Source: Eremococcus coleocola DSM 15696
Lineage (GTDB): Bacteria > Bacillota > Bacilli > Lactobacillales > Aerococcaceae
Reading direction: 5' to 3'
Length of the DNA stretch: 64,000 nt
Assembly: GCF_000428865.1 (NCBI RefSeq)
Contig: NZ_AUAT01000014.1
Span: 1 to 64,000 of the forward strand
Shown here one piece after another: positions 27,764 to 36,130 of this stretch; position 1 is the stretch's first letter, and every line of letters starts with the position of its first letter. Under the pieces are notes generated by a model that did no database searches, was not told the DNA's origin, and saw only the letters and a list, made by a program, of their open reading frames with translations. Made by a program: the position numbers and the translations under genes.

Positions 27764-29017
27764 ATGGCTAAAAATCCATTATATACTGGTTTTTATCGGT
27801 TAGATTTAGCAGACCGTTTTCGTTTGCTTAAAGAAACAACCAATCAAGACGCACATGCCCTTCATCACCTGGAGGCGAGTATCGGTAATCAAATGATTGA
27901 AAATTACCTTTTTAATTATGAATTGCCATTTGGTATTGCCCCCAACTTTACCATTAATCATAAAGATTATTTGATTCCCTTAGCAATAGAGGAGCCCTCA
28001 GTGATTGCAGCCTTATCCAATGCAGCAAAATTGGTTGATTCAATTACGACTTCATACGGCCAAAGACTGATTACGGGGCAAATAATTTTTGCTAATCTTG
28101 ATATTCAAGTGGAGGGCCGAAAAATCATTCAAGCTCATCAGGAGGAATTGTTAGCTTTAGCCAAAGAGGCGAGCCCATCGATGGTAAGCCGCGGCGGTGG
28201 ACCGACTGAAATTTGGTCCAAGCAAGTTAATCAGGCGGGTGACAATTTCTTTACGGTCTATTTATCTTTCAATCCTTGTGATGCCATGGGGGCAAACGCA
28301 ATTAACACGGTGCTTGAGAATCTTGCGCCAAGACTAACAGAACTTTTAGGACAAGCCCCTTTAATGTCAATTCTGTCTAATTATTCTGAGCAAGCCTTAG
28401 CAACCGCTGAAGTCATCATTCCTGTTGAACGTTTAGCGACTGATTCTCTTAAGGGACAGATAGTGGCTGAAAAGATTGTCGTAGCAACTAGCTATGCTAA
28501 TTTAGATATCTATCGAGCTACTACCCATAATAAAGGCATCATGAATGGAATTGACGGTCTGGCCCTAGCAACTGGGAACGATTGGCGGGCCATTGAGGCA
28601 GCAAGTCATGCTTATGCCAGCCGTAAAGGTGGCTATCGGGCCATGTCTGAATGGCAGCTTGATGGAAGTGATTTAAAAGGCCGCTTAAGTTTACCATTAC
28701 CTGTAGCAACGGTAGGAGGGACCTTATCGATTCAACCACAAGCTCAGTGGGCACTGAGTCTTTTAGGCCAACCATCGGCTAGTCAATTAGCAGAAATAAT
28801 GGTAGCGGTGGGATTAATCCAGAATTTAGCAGCTCTTAAGGCCCTTGTAACTGAGGGAATTCAAAAAGGGCATATGCGGATGCAAGCTCGGTCATTAGCG
28901 CTACAAGTTGGAGCTAGCGTAGAAGAATTGCCAGAATTAGTAGATTATTTAATTAAACAAAGCTTTATGAATCGGCAAAAGGCTCACGAGGGATTAGAAC
29001 TGATTCGTAAACTATAA
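27764..29017 (+). CDS. mvaA: Hydroxymethylglutaryl-CoA reductase (class II)
   Basis: 417 residues. Class II features are visible: ENYLFNYELPFGIAPNF near the N-terminus, DAMGANAINTVLE (NAD(P)H-binding region with the dinucleotide motif DAMGAN), KGIMNGIDGLALATGNDWRA with the catalytic lysine, and a C-terminal helical lid. It makes mevalonate from HMG-CoA for isoprenoids, including the undecaprenyl carrier used by the wall genes here. It is followed by mvaS 17 bases on. Confidence 0.94.
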   Translation: MAKNPLYTGFYRLDLADRFRLLKETTNQDAHALHHLEASIGNQMIENYLFNYELPFGIAPNFTINHKDYLIPLAIEEPSVIAALSNAAKLVDSITTSYGQRLITGQIIFANLDIQVEGRKIIQAHQEELLALAKEASPSMVSRGGGPTEIWSKQVNQAGDNFFTVYLSFNPCDAMGANAINTVLENLAPRLTELLGQAPLMSILSNYSEQALATAEVIIPVERLATDSLKGQIVAEKIVVATSYANLDIYRATTHNKGIMNGIDGLALATGNDWRAIEAASHAYASRKGGYRAMSEWQLDGSDLKGRLSLPLPVATVGGTLSIQPQAQWALSLLGQPSASQLAEIMVAVGLIQNLAALKALVTEGIQKGHMRMQARSLALQVGASVEELPELVDYLIKQSFMNRQKAHEGLELIRKL

Positions 29018-29034
29018 GGGAGTGATTCAAACCT

Positions 29035-30210
29035 GTGAAAAAAACTATAGTTGGGATCGACAAAATTGGTTTCTATGTGCCACAACAGTATCTAGCAATG
29101 GAAGACCTATCAGATGCTCGTCATGTTGCTTTAGAAAAATTTACTGTCGGTATTGGACAGGATAAAATGGCAGTGCCTGAAATCTATGAAGATATTGTAA
29201 CTATGGGAGCCAATGCAGCTGAGCAAATATTAAGTAACCAGGATAAACAAGATATTGATCAAATTATCTTTGCAACTGAGTCATCTTTTGATTTATCTAA
29301 ATCAGCCGCCTCGTATATTCATGATCTTTTGGAGATTCAACCTTTCGCCAGATCATTTGAAATGAAACAAGCTTGTTATTCAGCTACAGCGGCCTTACAA
29401 ATGGCTAAAGACTATGTCTTATTGCATCCAGAAGCCAAAGTCTTAGTGATTTCAAGTGATATCTCAAGGTACGGGCTTGATAGTTCGGGTGAAGTGACCC
29501 AAGGGGCAGGAGCCTTGGCTTTTTTAGTAAAAGCCCAACCGACAATTTTAGCTATTGATGATACAAATCTAGCAATGACCAAGAGTCATTATGACTTTTG
29601 GCGGCCAATATATATGGATAAGGCCTTGGTTAAAGGTCAATATTCAACTGGGATTTTCCTCGAGTTTTATCAGGCCCTTTTAGCCGAATTTCAACAGCGC
29701 TATCCTGGTGTTGTTGAACAAAGTAAGGCCTTTCTTTTCCATATGCCTTTTACAAAAATAGCCCAAAAGGCCTTAAAACTAGCTCAAGGTATGGTTTCTC
29801 TAGACCGAGTCCAAGAGTGGACTAGTCATCTTGAAACTGCCACCTTAATTAATCGGCAAGTGGGTAATATATATACAGGATCCTTATATATGAGCTTACT
29901 CTCGCTCTTAATCAATGATGAAAAGTTAGATGCTGGTGATAAGATTGCTATGTTCTCTTATGGTTCAGGGGCTGTAGCAGAATTATTTATCCTTGAAATT
30001 CAAGCAAATTTTGATATGCAAGTTGATTCTAACTTAATTATCAAAATGTTAGAAAATAGAAAAGCCTTATCAATTGCAGACTATGAAAGAATTTATCAAA
30101 CTAGACTACCGCAAGATGGTTCTGACTTTTTAGGGAAACCTGAAGCAAATTACCATGGTTTTTATATTAAGGATATCCATAACCATCAACGGACTTATGG
30201 CTATCAATAA
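29035..30210 (+). CDS. mvaS: Hydroxymethylglutaryl-CoA synthase
   Basis: 391 residues. Thiolase-fold enzyme with the nucleophilic cysteine in EMKQACYSATAAL (about residue 112), catalytic Glu near the start (EKFTVGIGQ), and HMPFTKIAQKA and FSYGSGAVAELF blocks. It condenses acetyl-CoA and acetoacetyl-CoA to HMG-CoA, the step before MvaA. Start GTG 29035 has AAGGGAG upstream. A strong terminator follows the gene. Confidence 0.94.
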   Translation: MKKTIVGIDKIGFYVPQQYLAMEDLSDARHVALEKFTVGIGQDKMAVPEIYEDIVTMGANAAEQILSNQDKQDIDQIIFATESSFDLSKSAASYIHDLLEIQPFARSFEMKQACYSATAALQMAKDYVLLHPEAKVLVISSDISRYGLDSSGEVTQGAGALAFLVKAQPTILAIDDTNLAMTKSHYDFWRPIYMDKALVKGQYSTGIFLEFYQALLAEFQQRYPGVVEQSKAFLFHMPFTKIAQKALKLAQGMVSLDRVQEWTSHLETATLINRQVGNIYTGSLYMSLLSLLINDEKLDAGDKIAMFSYGSGAVAELFILEIQANFDMQVDSNLIIKMLENRKALSIADYERIYQTRLPQDGSDFLGKPEANYHGFYIKDIHNHQRTYGYQ

Positions 30211-30231
30211 AAAATCATCTCATAGTTTAAT

Positions 30232-30278
30232 TAGCCTTTCTAAGCTTTGAAAAATATTTTCAAGCTTAGGGGCTTTTT
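30232..30278 (+). terminator. Terminator after mvaS
   Basis: Stem AGCC..AAGCTTTGAAAA / TTTTCAAGCTT..GGCT with T-run. It ends the upp-mvaA-mvaS unit. Confidence 0.85.
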
Positions 30279-30624
30279 ATTTTGAACTGTTTGAAGAGAA
30301 ACGGGGGGCAAACAGTCCCACTTTTTTGAATCTTTCTAGACCATCTATATATAGTTAGGTGGTATGTTGTAGTTCTAAGTCGTTTTCATCCAAGTGCCCC
30401 AGAAAGCGAAAAGCAGAGATTTTCATGAGATTTTCATGCTTCAGTCCTGCTCCCTTGTTAAAGCTTTGTAACCTGTTTGAAAAAATAGTGATACTCCGCG
30501 TTAACCATAAAAGGTTAGACTATGATTACGTTTTAATTTTTTGGAGTGGCATTGAAAATTTACTGCTTTTATTTCAAAAGTGAATAAATTGTGCTATGAT
30601 TGAAATTGGACTGGTAGGTGATAC
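30279..30624. other. Long intergenic region before ywzB
   Basis: No convincing gene is present in these ~345 bases; a 74-codon frame at 30359 has no ribosome site and poor composition. It contains the second palindromic repeat (30395-30454). An extended -10 (TGCTATGAT, 30592-30600) close to ywzB is the likely promoter for the ywzB-murA block. Confidence 0.5.
30395..30454. repeat. Intergenic palindromic repeat, copy 2 (reverse)
   Basis: Read on the minus strand it matches copy 1 at 14339-14398 over GAAGxATGAAAATCTC and TGxTTTTCGCTT, but with an 11-base internal duplication (ATGAAAATCTC). Confidence 0.6.
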
Positions 30625-30858
30625 ATGATGCTAATTTTAAATGGTATGGCAGTGCTGATTATTAGGCTCATGTTTGTGATACTTAGTTACCTTATCTTAA
30701 GCCGATTTAATTGGTCTTTCTTTTTTGTCAAAGAAGATGCTAATTATGCCCGGTTTATGTTGTACATGCTAAGTATAGCCTTAGGCTACCTAGTTGGTTC
30801 ATTTTTTATCGAGATCATTGAAGTTGTCCAAAATATCGTTATGAGTCAACTTCTCTAA
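30625..30858 (+). CDS. DUF1146 family small membrane protein (YwzB-like)
   Basis: 77 residues with two membrane helices (about 5-27 and 45-70) separated by the conserved short loop YLILSRFNWSFFFVKED, the mark of the DUF1146/YwzB family. The function is unknown. In many Firmicutes it is found directly before murA, as here (63 bases). The ATG at 30625 or 30628 follows GGTAGGTGA. Confidence 0.8.
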   Translation: MMLILNGMAVLIIRLMFVILSYLILSRFNWSFFFVKEDANYARFMLYMLSIALGYLVGSFFIEIIEVVQNIVMSQLL

Positions 30859-30921
30859 ATTAAATAAACATAATTCTATCGTTGGCTCCAAAACGATAGC
30901 TTTCAAAAGGAGAATTTTTTC

Positions 30922-32229
30922 ATGGAAGAAATCATTGTGCAAGGTGGCAACCGTTTGCAAGGAGCTGTTAAAGTTGAAGGCGCAAAAAATGCTGTATTAC
31001 CAATCTTAGCAGGCGCAATTTTAGCAGAAACGGGACAAGTTCACTTATCCAATGTACCAGTATTGTCAGATGTACATACTTTAAACGAATTATTGAATCG
31101 AATTGGTGTGGTAAATCAGTTTGATGAAGTAAATAACCAAATGATTCTTGATGCTTCAGGCCATGTTGAGTCTGTTGCTGAATATGATTTTGTAAGTAAA
31201 ATGCGTGCTTCCGTTGTAGTAATGGGGCCGCTTTTAGCACGTTTTGGCCACGCTAAAGTTGCTATGCCGGGAGGGTGTGCTATTGGTATGCGTCCAATTG
31301 ACCTACATTTAAAAGGGTTTGAAGCTTTAGGTGCCAAAATAAATAGTCAAGCGGGATATGTAGAAGCACAAGCAGATCAACTAAAAGGTGCGCGGATTTA
31401 TTTAGATTTTCCTAGTGTCGGTGCGACTGAAAACATTATGATTGCGGCAACTCTGGCTGAGGGCGAAACTATTCTTGAAAACGTAGCCCGTGAACCAGAA
31501 ATTGTGGATTTAGCCAATTTCTTAAATCGCATGGGGGCTAAAATTGTGGGTGCAGGAACCGAAACGATTCGTATCCGTGGGGTAAAAGCCCTTCATGGTA
31601 CTGAGCATTCAGTTATCCCAGATCGAATTGAAGCAGGTACGTTTATGGTAGCAGCCGCGGTCACTCAAGGTGATGTTTTTGTCGAAGGTGCTATGCGTGA
31701 ACATAACCGGCCTTTAATCTCTAAATTAACTGAGATGGGGGTTGTTTTCGAGGAACACGATGAAGGTATCCGGGTCATAGGACCAGCAAAATTAAAAGCA
31801 ACCGATGTTAAAACCTTACCTTATCCTGGATTTCCAACAGATATGCAAGCTCAAATGACGATTGCTCAATTACTTGCAGATGGAACATCAGTTATGAATG
31901 AGACTGTGTTTGAAAACCGTTTTATGCATCTAGAAGAATTACGGCGGATGTCAGCTAAATTTACAGCGGATCGTCAAACCGCGATTATGTATGGACCGAC
32001 TGAATTTACTGGGGCAAATGTGAAAGCAACTGACTTAAGAGCAGCAGCTGCCCTAATTATCGCAGGCCTAAAAGCTAAGGGCTTGACTCGGGTATCAAAT
32101 CTTCAATACTTAGATCGCGGTTATTATCAATTCCATCTTAAATTACGCCAGTTAGGTGCAGATATTGAACGTGTAAATATTTCACCTATTTCTGAAGTAA
32201 CAAGCAATAAAGTATTAATTAAACAATAG
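30922..32229 (+). CDS. murA: UDP-N-acetylglucosamine 1-carboxyvinyltransferase (MurA)
   Basis: 435 residues. The catalytic cysteine is present in [16 protein letters not shown] (about residue 117), so the enzyme should be fosfomycin-sensitive. [12 protein letters not shown] at the N-terminus and the two inverted alpha-beta domains are normal. It performs the first committed step of peptidoglycan synthesis. It is followed by an MreB-type actin gene, the order seen in many low-GC Gram-positives. Some species have a second copy; none is visible here. Confidence 0.95.
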   Translation: MEEIIVQGGNRLQGAVKVEGAKNAVLPILAGAILAETGQVHLSNVPVLSDVHTLNELLNRIGVVNQFDEVNNQMILDASGHVESVAEYDFVSKMRASVVVMGPLLARFGHAKVAMPGGCAIGMRPIDLHLKGFEALGAKINSQAGYVEAQADQLKGARIYLDFPSVGATENIMIAATLAEGETILENVAREPEIVDLANFLNRMGAKIVGAGTETIRIRGVKALHGTEHSVIPDRIEAGTFMVAAAVTQGDVFVEGAMREHNRPLISKLTEMGVVFEEHDEGIRVIGPAKLKATDVKTLPYPGFPTDMQAQMTIAQLLADGTSVMNETVFENRFMHLEELRRMSAKFTADRQTAIMYGPTEFTGANVKATDLRAAAALIIAGLKAKGLTRVSNLQYLDRGYYQFHLKLRQLGADIERVNISPISEVTSNKVLIKQ

Positions 32230-32258
32230 TTTATCATTGGATGAATGGAGACTGAGCT

Positions 32259-33323
32259 ATGAGCAGAGAAATAGGCATAGATTTAGGTACTGCCAATGTT
32301 TTGATTCATCTAAAGGGTAGGGGCATTGTTTTGAATGAGCCTGCTGTGATAGCTGTTAATCGACAAAGTCGTGAGGTCATTGCGGCTGGACGAAAAGCCT
32401 ATGAAATGCAAGGGCGGACATCTGACCATATTCAAGTTATCCACCCTTTACAGGGAGGAGTCATTGCGGACTATGATTTCGCCGAAGCACTTTTGGTTTT
32501 ACTTTTAAAAGAGTTACCTAGTAGGTCTTGGTTAGCAAGACCAAAGGTTTTAATCTCTGCCCCATCTAAGGTCTCAGATTTTCAAAAACAATCTTTAATT
32601 GATGTTGTTCAAAAGGTGACCGGTGGTAAAATTTATATCGAAGAGCAAATCTTAATGGCTGCAACCGGAGCTGGTTTTGATATGAATCAAAGCCATGGCG
32701 CGATGGTAATTGATATCGGTGGGGGTACTAGCGATATGGCGGTACTCTCAGGTAGAGATGTCTTGGTTAACCAATCATTTGAGGAAGCAGGTCAATTCTT
32801 TGACCAAGCGATTATTAATTACTTTAGTGATCATTACCAAGTCTTAATCGGTGCAAGAACCGCTGAAATGGTTAAAATTAATCTAGCCACAGCCATTGAA
32901 GTAGAGGATAAACTTGTTGAGAGCTTTGAGATAAGCGGACGGAGTTTGCTTAATGGTTTACCTACCTCTTTGAATGCGGATTCGAATGATTTATATCAAG
33001 CACTTCATAGCCATCTAGAAATTTTAGGTCAACGTGCTCAAAGACTTTTAGAGGATCAGTCGCCAGAAATAGCGGCTGATATTATGGAGGGCGGTATTAT
33101 TCTAACAGGTGGTGGGGCTCTGATTTCAAATCTAGATACATTCCTTTCCAATTATCTGAATGTGTCAGTTATTCAGGCTGAGCAACCCATGAATTGTGTG
33201 GCCATTGGGACAGGGTTAATGTTAGATTTAATTGAATCAGGCAAATTAAGTACTGTTCAAGTAAGTAGAAAACAAAGATTACGTCAATTATTCCAGCGAA
33301 TTATGCGACGTTTAATTGGTTAG
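32259..33323 (+). CDS. MreB/Mbl-like bacterial actin
   Basis: 354 residues of the actin-fold MreB family: phosphate 1 motif GIDLGTANVLIHLKG, phosphate 2 VIDIGGGTSDMAVLS, and adenosine motif GIILTGGGALISNLD. It polymerises under the membrane and guides lateral wall synthesis. It is more divergent than MreB proper and sits after murA, as Mbl does in bacilli, so Mbl-like is a fair name. An MreB-type actin is unexpected if the organism is a coccus and would suit an ovoid or rod cell. Confidence 0.88.
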   Translation: MSREIGIDLGTANVLIHLKGRGIVLNEPAVIAVNRQSREVIAAGRKAYEMQGRTSDHIQVIHPLQGGVIADYDFAEALLVLLLKELPSRSWLARPKVLISAPSKVSDFQKQSLIDVVQKVTGGKIYIEEQILMAATGAGFDMNQSHGAMVIDIGGGTSDMAVLSGRDVLVNQSFEEAGQFFDQAIINYFSDHYQVLIGARTAEMVKINLATAIEVEDKLVESFEISGRSLLNGLPTSLNADSNDLYQALHSHLEILGQRAQRLLEDQSPEIAADIMEGGIILTGGGALISNLDTFLSNYLNVSVIQAEQPMNCVAIGTGLMLDLIESGKLSTVQVSRKQRLRQLFQRIMRRLIG

Positions 33324-33335
33324 GAGGAATTTGAT

Positions 33336-33539
33336 TTGGCTAATGATAAGATAGCATTGCGCGATTCAATTCTTTTTCCAGCCTTAAAGACAATTTTTAA
33401 GTTACTCATTTTTTTGCTTTTAGTTTGTCTAGTTTTTATCATTGGTATTTTTGTGGGTTATATTCTTCTTGGCGGCGGTTCGATTTGGGAAGTATTTAAT
33501 CAAGATACCTGGTTCCATATTTTTAATTTTATTAAATAA
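33336..33539 (+). CDS. epuA: EpuA-type small membrane protein (DNA-directed RNA polymerase subunit beta family)
   Basis: 67 residues: a basic cytoplasmic start, one membrane helix (about 18-45) and the family ending GYILLGGGSIWEVFNQDTWFHI. Database annotations often call this family RNA polymerase subunit beta or EpuA, but its role is not well defined. It starts at TTG 33336 behind TAGGAGG, 12 bases after the actin gene, in the order murA-mbl-epuA known from lactobacilli and streptococci. Confidence 0.75.
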   Translation: MANDKIALRDSILFPALKTIFKLLIFLLLVCLVFIIGIFVGYILLGGGSIWEVFNQDTWFHIFNFIK

Positions 33540-33612
33540 GATAAGTACTTTTTAGCAAAATCTATCTGTGAATATTAAAGTCTATAAGTCATTTACCCTT
33601 AAGAATAGGTAT

Positions 33613-33665
33613 TTACTTAACAATTAGGAGAGTGATAGTTTTAGCTATCAGCTCATTGTAAGTAA
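33613..33665. other. Long near-perfect hairpin upstream of the DUF3397 gene
   Basis: Arms TTACTTAACAAT and ATTGTAAGTAA enclose a second stem TGATAG / CTATCA with a 6-base loop. There is no T-run, so it is not an ordinary terminator. It lies in the gap between epuA and the DUF3397 gene and could be an operator or an mRNA leader structure. Confidence 0.55.
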
Positions 33666-33721
33666 GAATGATTTATGGGCTTTTATATTTGGAGGGGCAA
33701 ACAGGAGTGGAGGAGTAAAGT

Positions 33722-34099
33722 ATGCCAAATAAATTTCTGATAACAGAATTGCTATTATATATTTTACCCTTTGTCTTAATATATTTTGGCTTACGCTACG
33801 GCAAGTTTTTTCTTAAACGATTTAAGGGTCTACCGCTAACCATTGCCATTGTCTTATTACCAGCTTGGTTAGGCTTGATTGATAGCTTAAGTAAATTGGT
33901 CTTTTCTTTTTCACTTTTGCCGGTGTCAATCTATTTAACTGTATTTTGCTTGGCGGTTCACTTATATAAGTATATTCAGGGTCTCGCTGAGTTTAGATTA
34001 GTACCGTATTATTTAGCAGCTTCAAAAGTTGCCTTTACAGCTTTAAGTGGTTTTTTACTAGGACTCTATCTAGTACGAATTTATACCTACTTTATTTAG
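33722..34099 (+). CDS. DUF3397 family membrane protein
   Basis: 125 residues with four hydrophobic segments (about 5-25, 38-58, 60-82 and 98-122). It fits the DUF3397 family, found next to mraZ at the left edge of the dcw cluster in lactobacilli and relatives. The function is unknown. AGGAGTGGAGGAG precedes ATG 33722. It is separated from mraZ by a terminator. Confidence 0.7.
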   Translation: MPNKFLITELLLYILPFVLIYFGLRYGKFFLKRFKGLPLTIAIVLLPAWLGLIDSLSKLVFSFSLLPVSIYLTVFCLAVHLYKYIQGLAEFRLVPYYLAASKVAFTALSGFLLGLYLVRIYTYFI

Positions 34100-34167
34100 G
34101 GAAAAGCCCCCACTTTTTAGTCAGATATTTATCCGGAGTAAAGCTTGATATAATCATATTTACAACC

Positions 34168-34197
34168 AATAACACCCCTCGGGTGTTATTTTTTTTT
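34168..34197 (+). terminator. Terminator before mraZ
   Basis: Perfect stem AATAACACCC / GGGTGTTATT with a 3-base loop and nine T. It isolates the dcw operon from upstream transcription. An extended -10 (TGATATAAT, 34146-34154) lies just before it, so a very short terminated RNA is possible. Confidence 0.9.
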
Positions 34198-34204
34198 GTT
34201 TTTT

Positions 34205-34244
34205 TGGGTAAATAGTGGAGAAGAGTGGGGGGATGTGGTAGAAT
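34205..34244 (+). promoter_or_regulatory. mraZ/dcw promoter with MraZ-type boxes
   Basis: GTGG occurs at 34215, 34225 and 34235, exactly 10 bases apart, with a TGGG at 34205. They overlap an extended -10 (TGGTAGAAT, 34236-34244). MraZ binds tandem GTGG/TGGG repeats upstream of its own gene in other bacteria, so these are probable autoregulatory operators. Confidence 0.7.
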
Positions 34245-34274
34245 TAGAATAACTTAGAATAGGAGGGGTGACAG

Positions 34275-34706
34275 ATGCTAATTGGTGAATATAAACATAA
34301 TATTGACAATAAAGGGCGTCTGATCATGCCGGCTAAGTTTCGTCCCGATTTAGGGGAAAGATTTATTGTAACTCGAGGATTAGATGGATGTTTATTTGGT
34401 TTTCCCAGTAAACAATGGGAAGACTTACAAGCCAAATTAAGTCAATTACCACTTGCAAAAAAAGACGCCCGTGCTTTTAGCCGGTTCTTTTATTCAGCTG
34501 CCACTGAAGTAGAATTGGATAAGCAAGGACGCATTAATTTACCAGAAAACTTAATCACTTTTGCAAAGATCGATAAGGAATGTCGCGTGATCGGCGTATC
34601 AAACCGTATTGAGATTTGGAGCAGTGCAAAATGGGATGAGTTTGCAAATATTGCTGAAGATAATTTTGAAATGATTGCTGAAGATATGATTGATTTTGGT
34701 TTATAG
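34275..34706 (+). CDS. mraZ: Transcriptional regulator MraZ
   Basis: 143 residues, two SpoVT-AbrB-like half domains, each with the family motif: [13 protein letters not shown] (about residue 12) and [13 protein letters not shown] (about 83). The protein forms ring oligomers and binds tandem repeats upstream of the dcw operon, which it usually represses. AGGAGGGG precedes ATG 34275. It is the first gene of the division and cell-wall cluster, with rsmH 11 bases downstream. Confidence 0.95.
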   Translation: MLIGEYKHNIDNKGRLIMPAKFRPDLGERFIVTRGLDGCLFGFPSKQWEDLQAKLSQLPLAKKDARAFSRFFYSAATEVELDKQGRINLPENLITFAKIDKECRVIGVSNRIEIWSSAKWDEFANIAEDNFEMIAEDMIDFGL

Positions 34707-34717
34707 GTGGGTAAGGA

Positions 34718-35674
34718 ATGGAAAATTTTAAACATACGAGTGTTTTATTACACGAAACCATTGATCAATTAGATATAAATCCAAATGGAATCTATGTTGA
34801 TTGTACCCTAGGTGGGGCTGGTCATGCGGCTTATTTATTAAGTCTCTTATCACCCAAAGGGCATTTATATGCCTTTGACCAGGATATGAATGCAATTAAA
34901 AATGCCCAAGACCGTTTGCATGACTATATTGAAAAAGACCAAGTGACCTTTATCCATGCAAACTTTGCTCAACTAAAGGAGCAATTAGCAGAGAGAGGCG
35001 TTTCCTATGTTGATGGAATTTACTATGATTTGGGAGTGTCATCTCCTCAATTAGACCAAGCGGAGAGAGGATTTTCTTATAAAAAAGAGGCTCCTCTCGA
35101 TATGAGAATGAATCAAGAAGATAAATTGACAGCCTATGAAATTGTTAATGAATGGCCTTATGAAAAAATTGTGAAAATCATTGATCATTATGGTGAGGAA
35201 CGTTTTGCCAAACGGATTACCCGAGCCATTGAGCAAGCTCGTAAAAATAAGCCGATTGAAACCACTTTAGAATTAGCTGAAATAGTGAAAGAGGCCATTC
35301 CAGCGGCTACCCGTCGCAGTGGTGGCCATCCTGCTAAGCGGACCTTTCAAGCCATCCGTATTGCTGTTAATGATGAATTAAATGTAATTGAGACCTCTTT
35401 GAATCAGGCTTTTACTTTATTAAAAGTGGGGGGACGTATTTCAGTTATTTCATTTCATTCATTAGAAGATCGGATTGTAAAACAATTATTTAGAGATAAA
35501 TCTAGTAGACCGGATTTGCCACCCAATTTACCCATCTTACCTGAAAGAACAGAAGCAGATTTTGCTTTAGTCAATCGCAAACCAATTTTGGCAAGTCAGG
35601 AAGAGTTAGATGAAAATAATCGGTCACGGTCAGCAAAATTACGAGTTATCCAAAGAAATCATATCACTGAGTAG
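34718..35674 (+). CDS. rsmH: 16S rRNA (cytosine(1402)-N4)-methyltransferase RsmH
   Basis: 318 residues. SAM site [16 protein letters not shown], substrate block [20 protein letters not shown], and C-terminal [15 protein letters not shown]. It methylates N4 of C1402 in the decoding centre of 16S rRNA. It follows mraZ in nearly all dcw clusters, as here. Confidence 0.96.
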   Translation: MENFKHTSVLLHETIDQLDINPNGIYVDCTLGGAGHAAYLLSLLSPKGHLYAFDQDMNAIKNAQDRLHDYIEKDQVTFIHANFAQLKEQLAERGVSYVDGIYYDLGVSSPQLDQAERGFSYKKEAPLDMRMNQEDKLTAYEIVNEWPYEKIVKIIDHYGEERFAKRITRAIEQARKNKPIETTLELAEIVKEAIPAATRRSGGHPAKRTFQAIRIAVNDELNVIETSLNQAFTLLKVGGRISVISFHSLEDRIVKQLFRDKSSRPDLPPNLPILPERTEADFALVNRKPILASQEELDENNRSRSAKLRVIQRNHITE

Positions 35675-35692
35675 AGAAAGGGGAAGACTGGT

Positions 35693-36130
35693 TTGAATTT
35701 AGCAGAAGAACAAAGTTATTTTCATTATTCGCGGGCAGAACGCCAAGTAAGAAAAGTAAGCAATTCAAATATGGGTGCTAACTCAACTCAGCTTATCCCC
35801 GAATTTACTAGAGAGCAAAGAAAAACTGTCACTAAGCAAGTTAGCAAAAAACAAAGCTTAAATTTAAGTATGGTTGAGAGTATAATTATCATATTTTCTG
35901 TAGCAATTTGTCTATTTTGTATAGGCATGGGGCTAATGATTCAGTATAATAATAATAAGACCCAAGTGATGGTTAATCAGTACCAAGATTCAATGTCTGA
36001 CTTAAAGCAAGATTCAGATCAATTGCTCAATCAATTAATGGACCAATATAATTATCAGACGATCCAAGCAGAAGCTCAAGCAGCAGGACTTAGTTTGGAT
36101 CCTGCAAGAGTTGAGGAAGTTAGTAAATGA
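35693..36130 (+). CDS. ftsL: Cell division protein FtsL
   Basis: 145 residues: a long basic cytoplasmic part (1-60), one membrane helix (about 63-85) and a periplasm-side coiled coil with Gln and Asp repeats ending near AAGLSLDPARVEEVSK. Sequence conservation in FtsL is low, so the call rests on topology and the position between rsmH and the transpeptidase gene. It links DivIB and DivIC in the divisome. Start TTG 35693 follows AAGGGGAAG. The stop overlaps the next ATG. Confidence 0.88.
   Translation: MNLAEEQSYFHYSRAERQVRKVSNSNMGANSTQLIPEFTREQRKTVTKQVSKKQSLNLSMVESIIIIFSVAICLFCIGMGLMIQYNNNKTQVMVNQYQDSMSDLKQDSDQLLNQLMDQYNYQTIQAEAQAAGLSLDPARVEEVSK

Noticed and set aside
30359-30583. 74-codon ORF before ywzB
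   Set aside because: No ribosome site, low-quality composition, and it runs across a palindromic repeat.
34146-34197. Promoter plus immediate terminator as an attenuator of mraZ
   Set aside because: Only about 15 bases would be transcribed before the hairpin and no alternative fold is visible; the terminator more likely closes the upstream unit.
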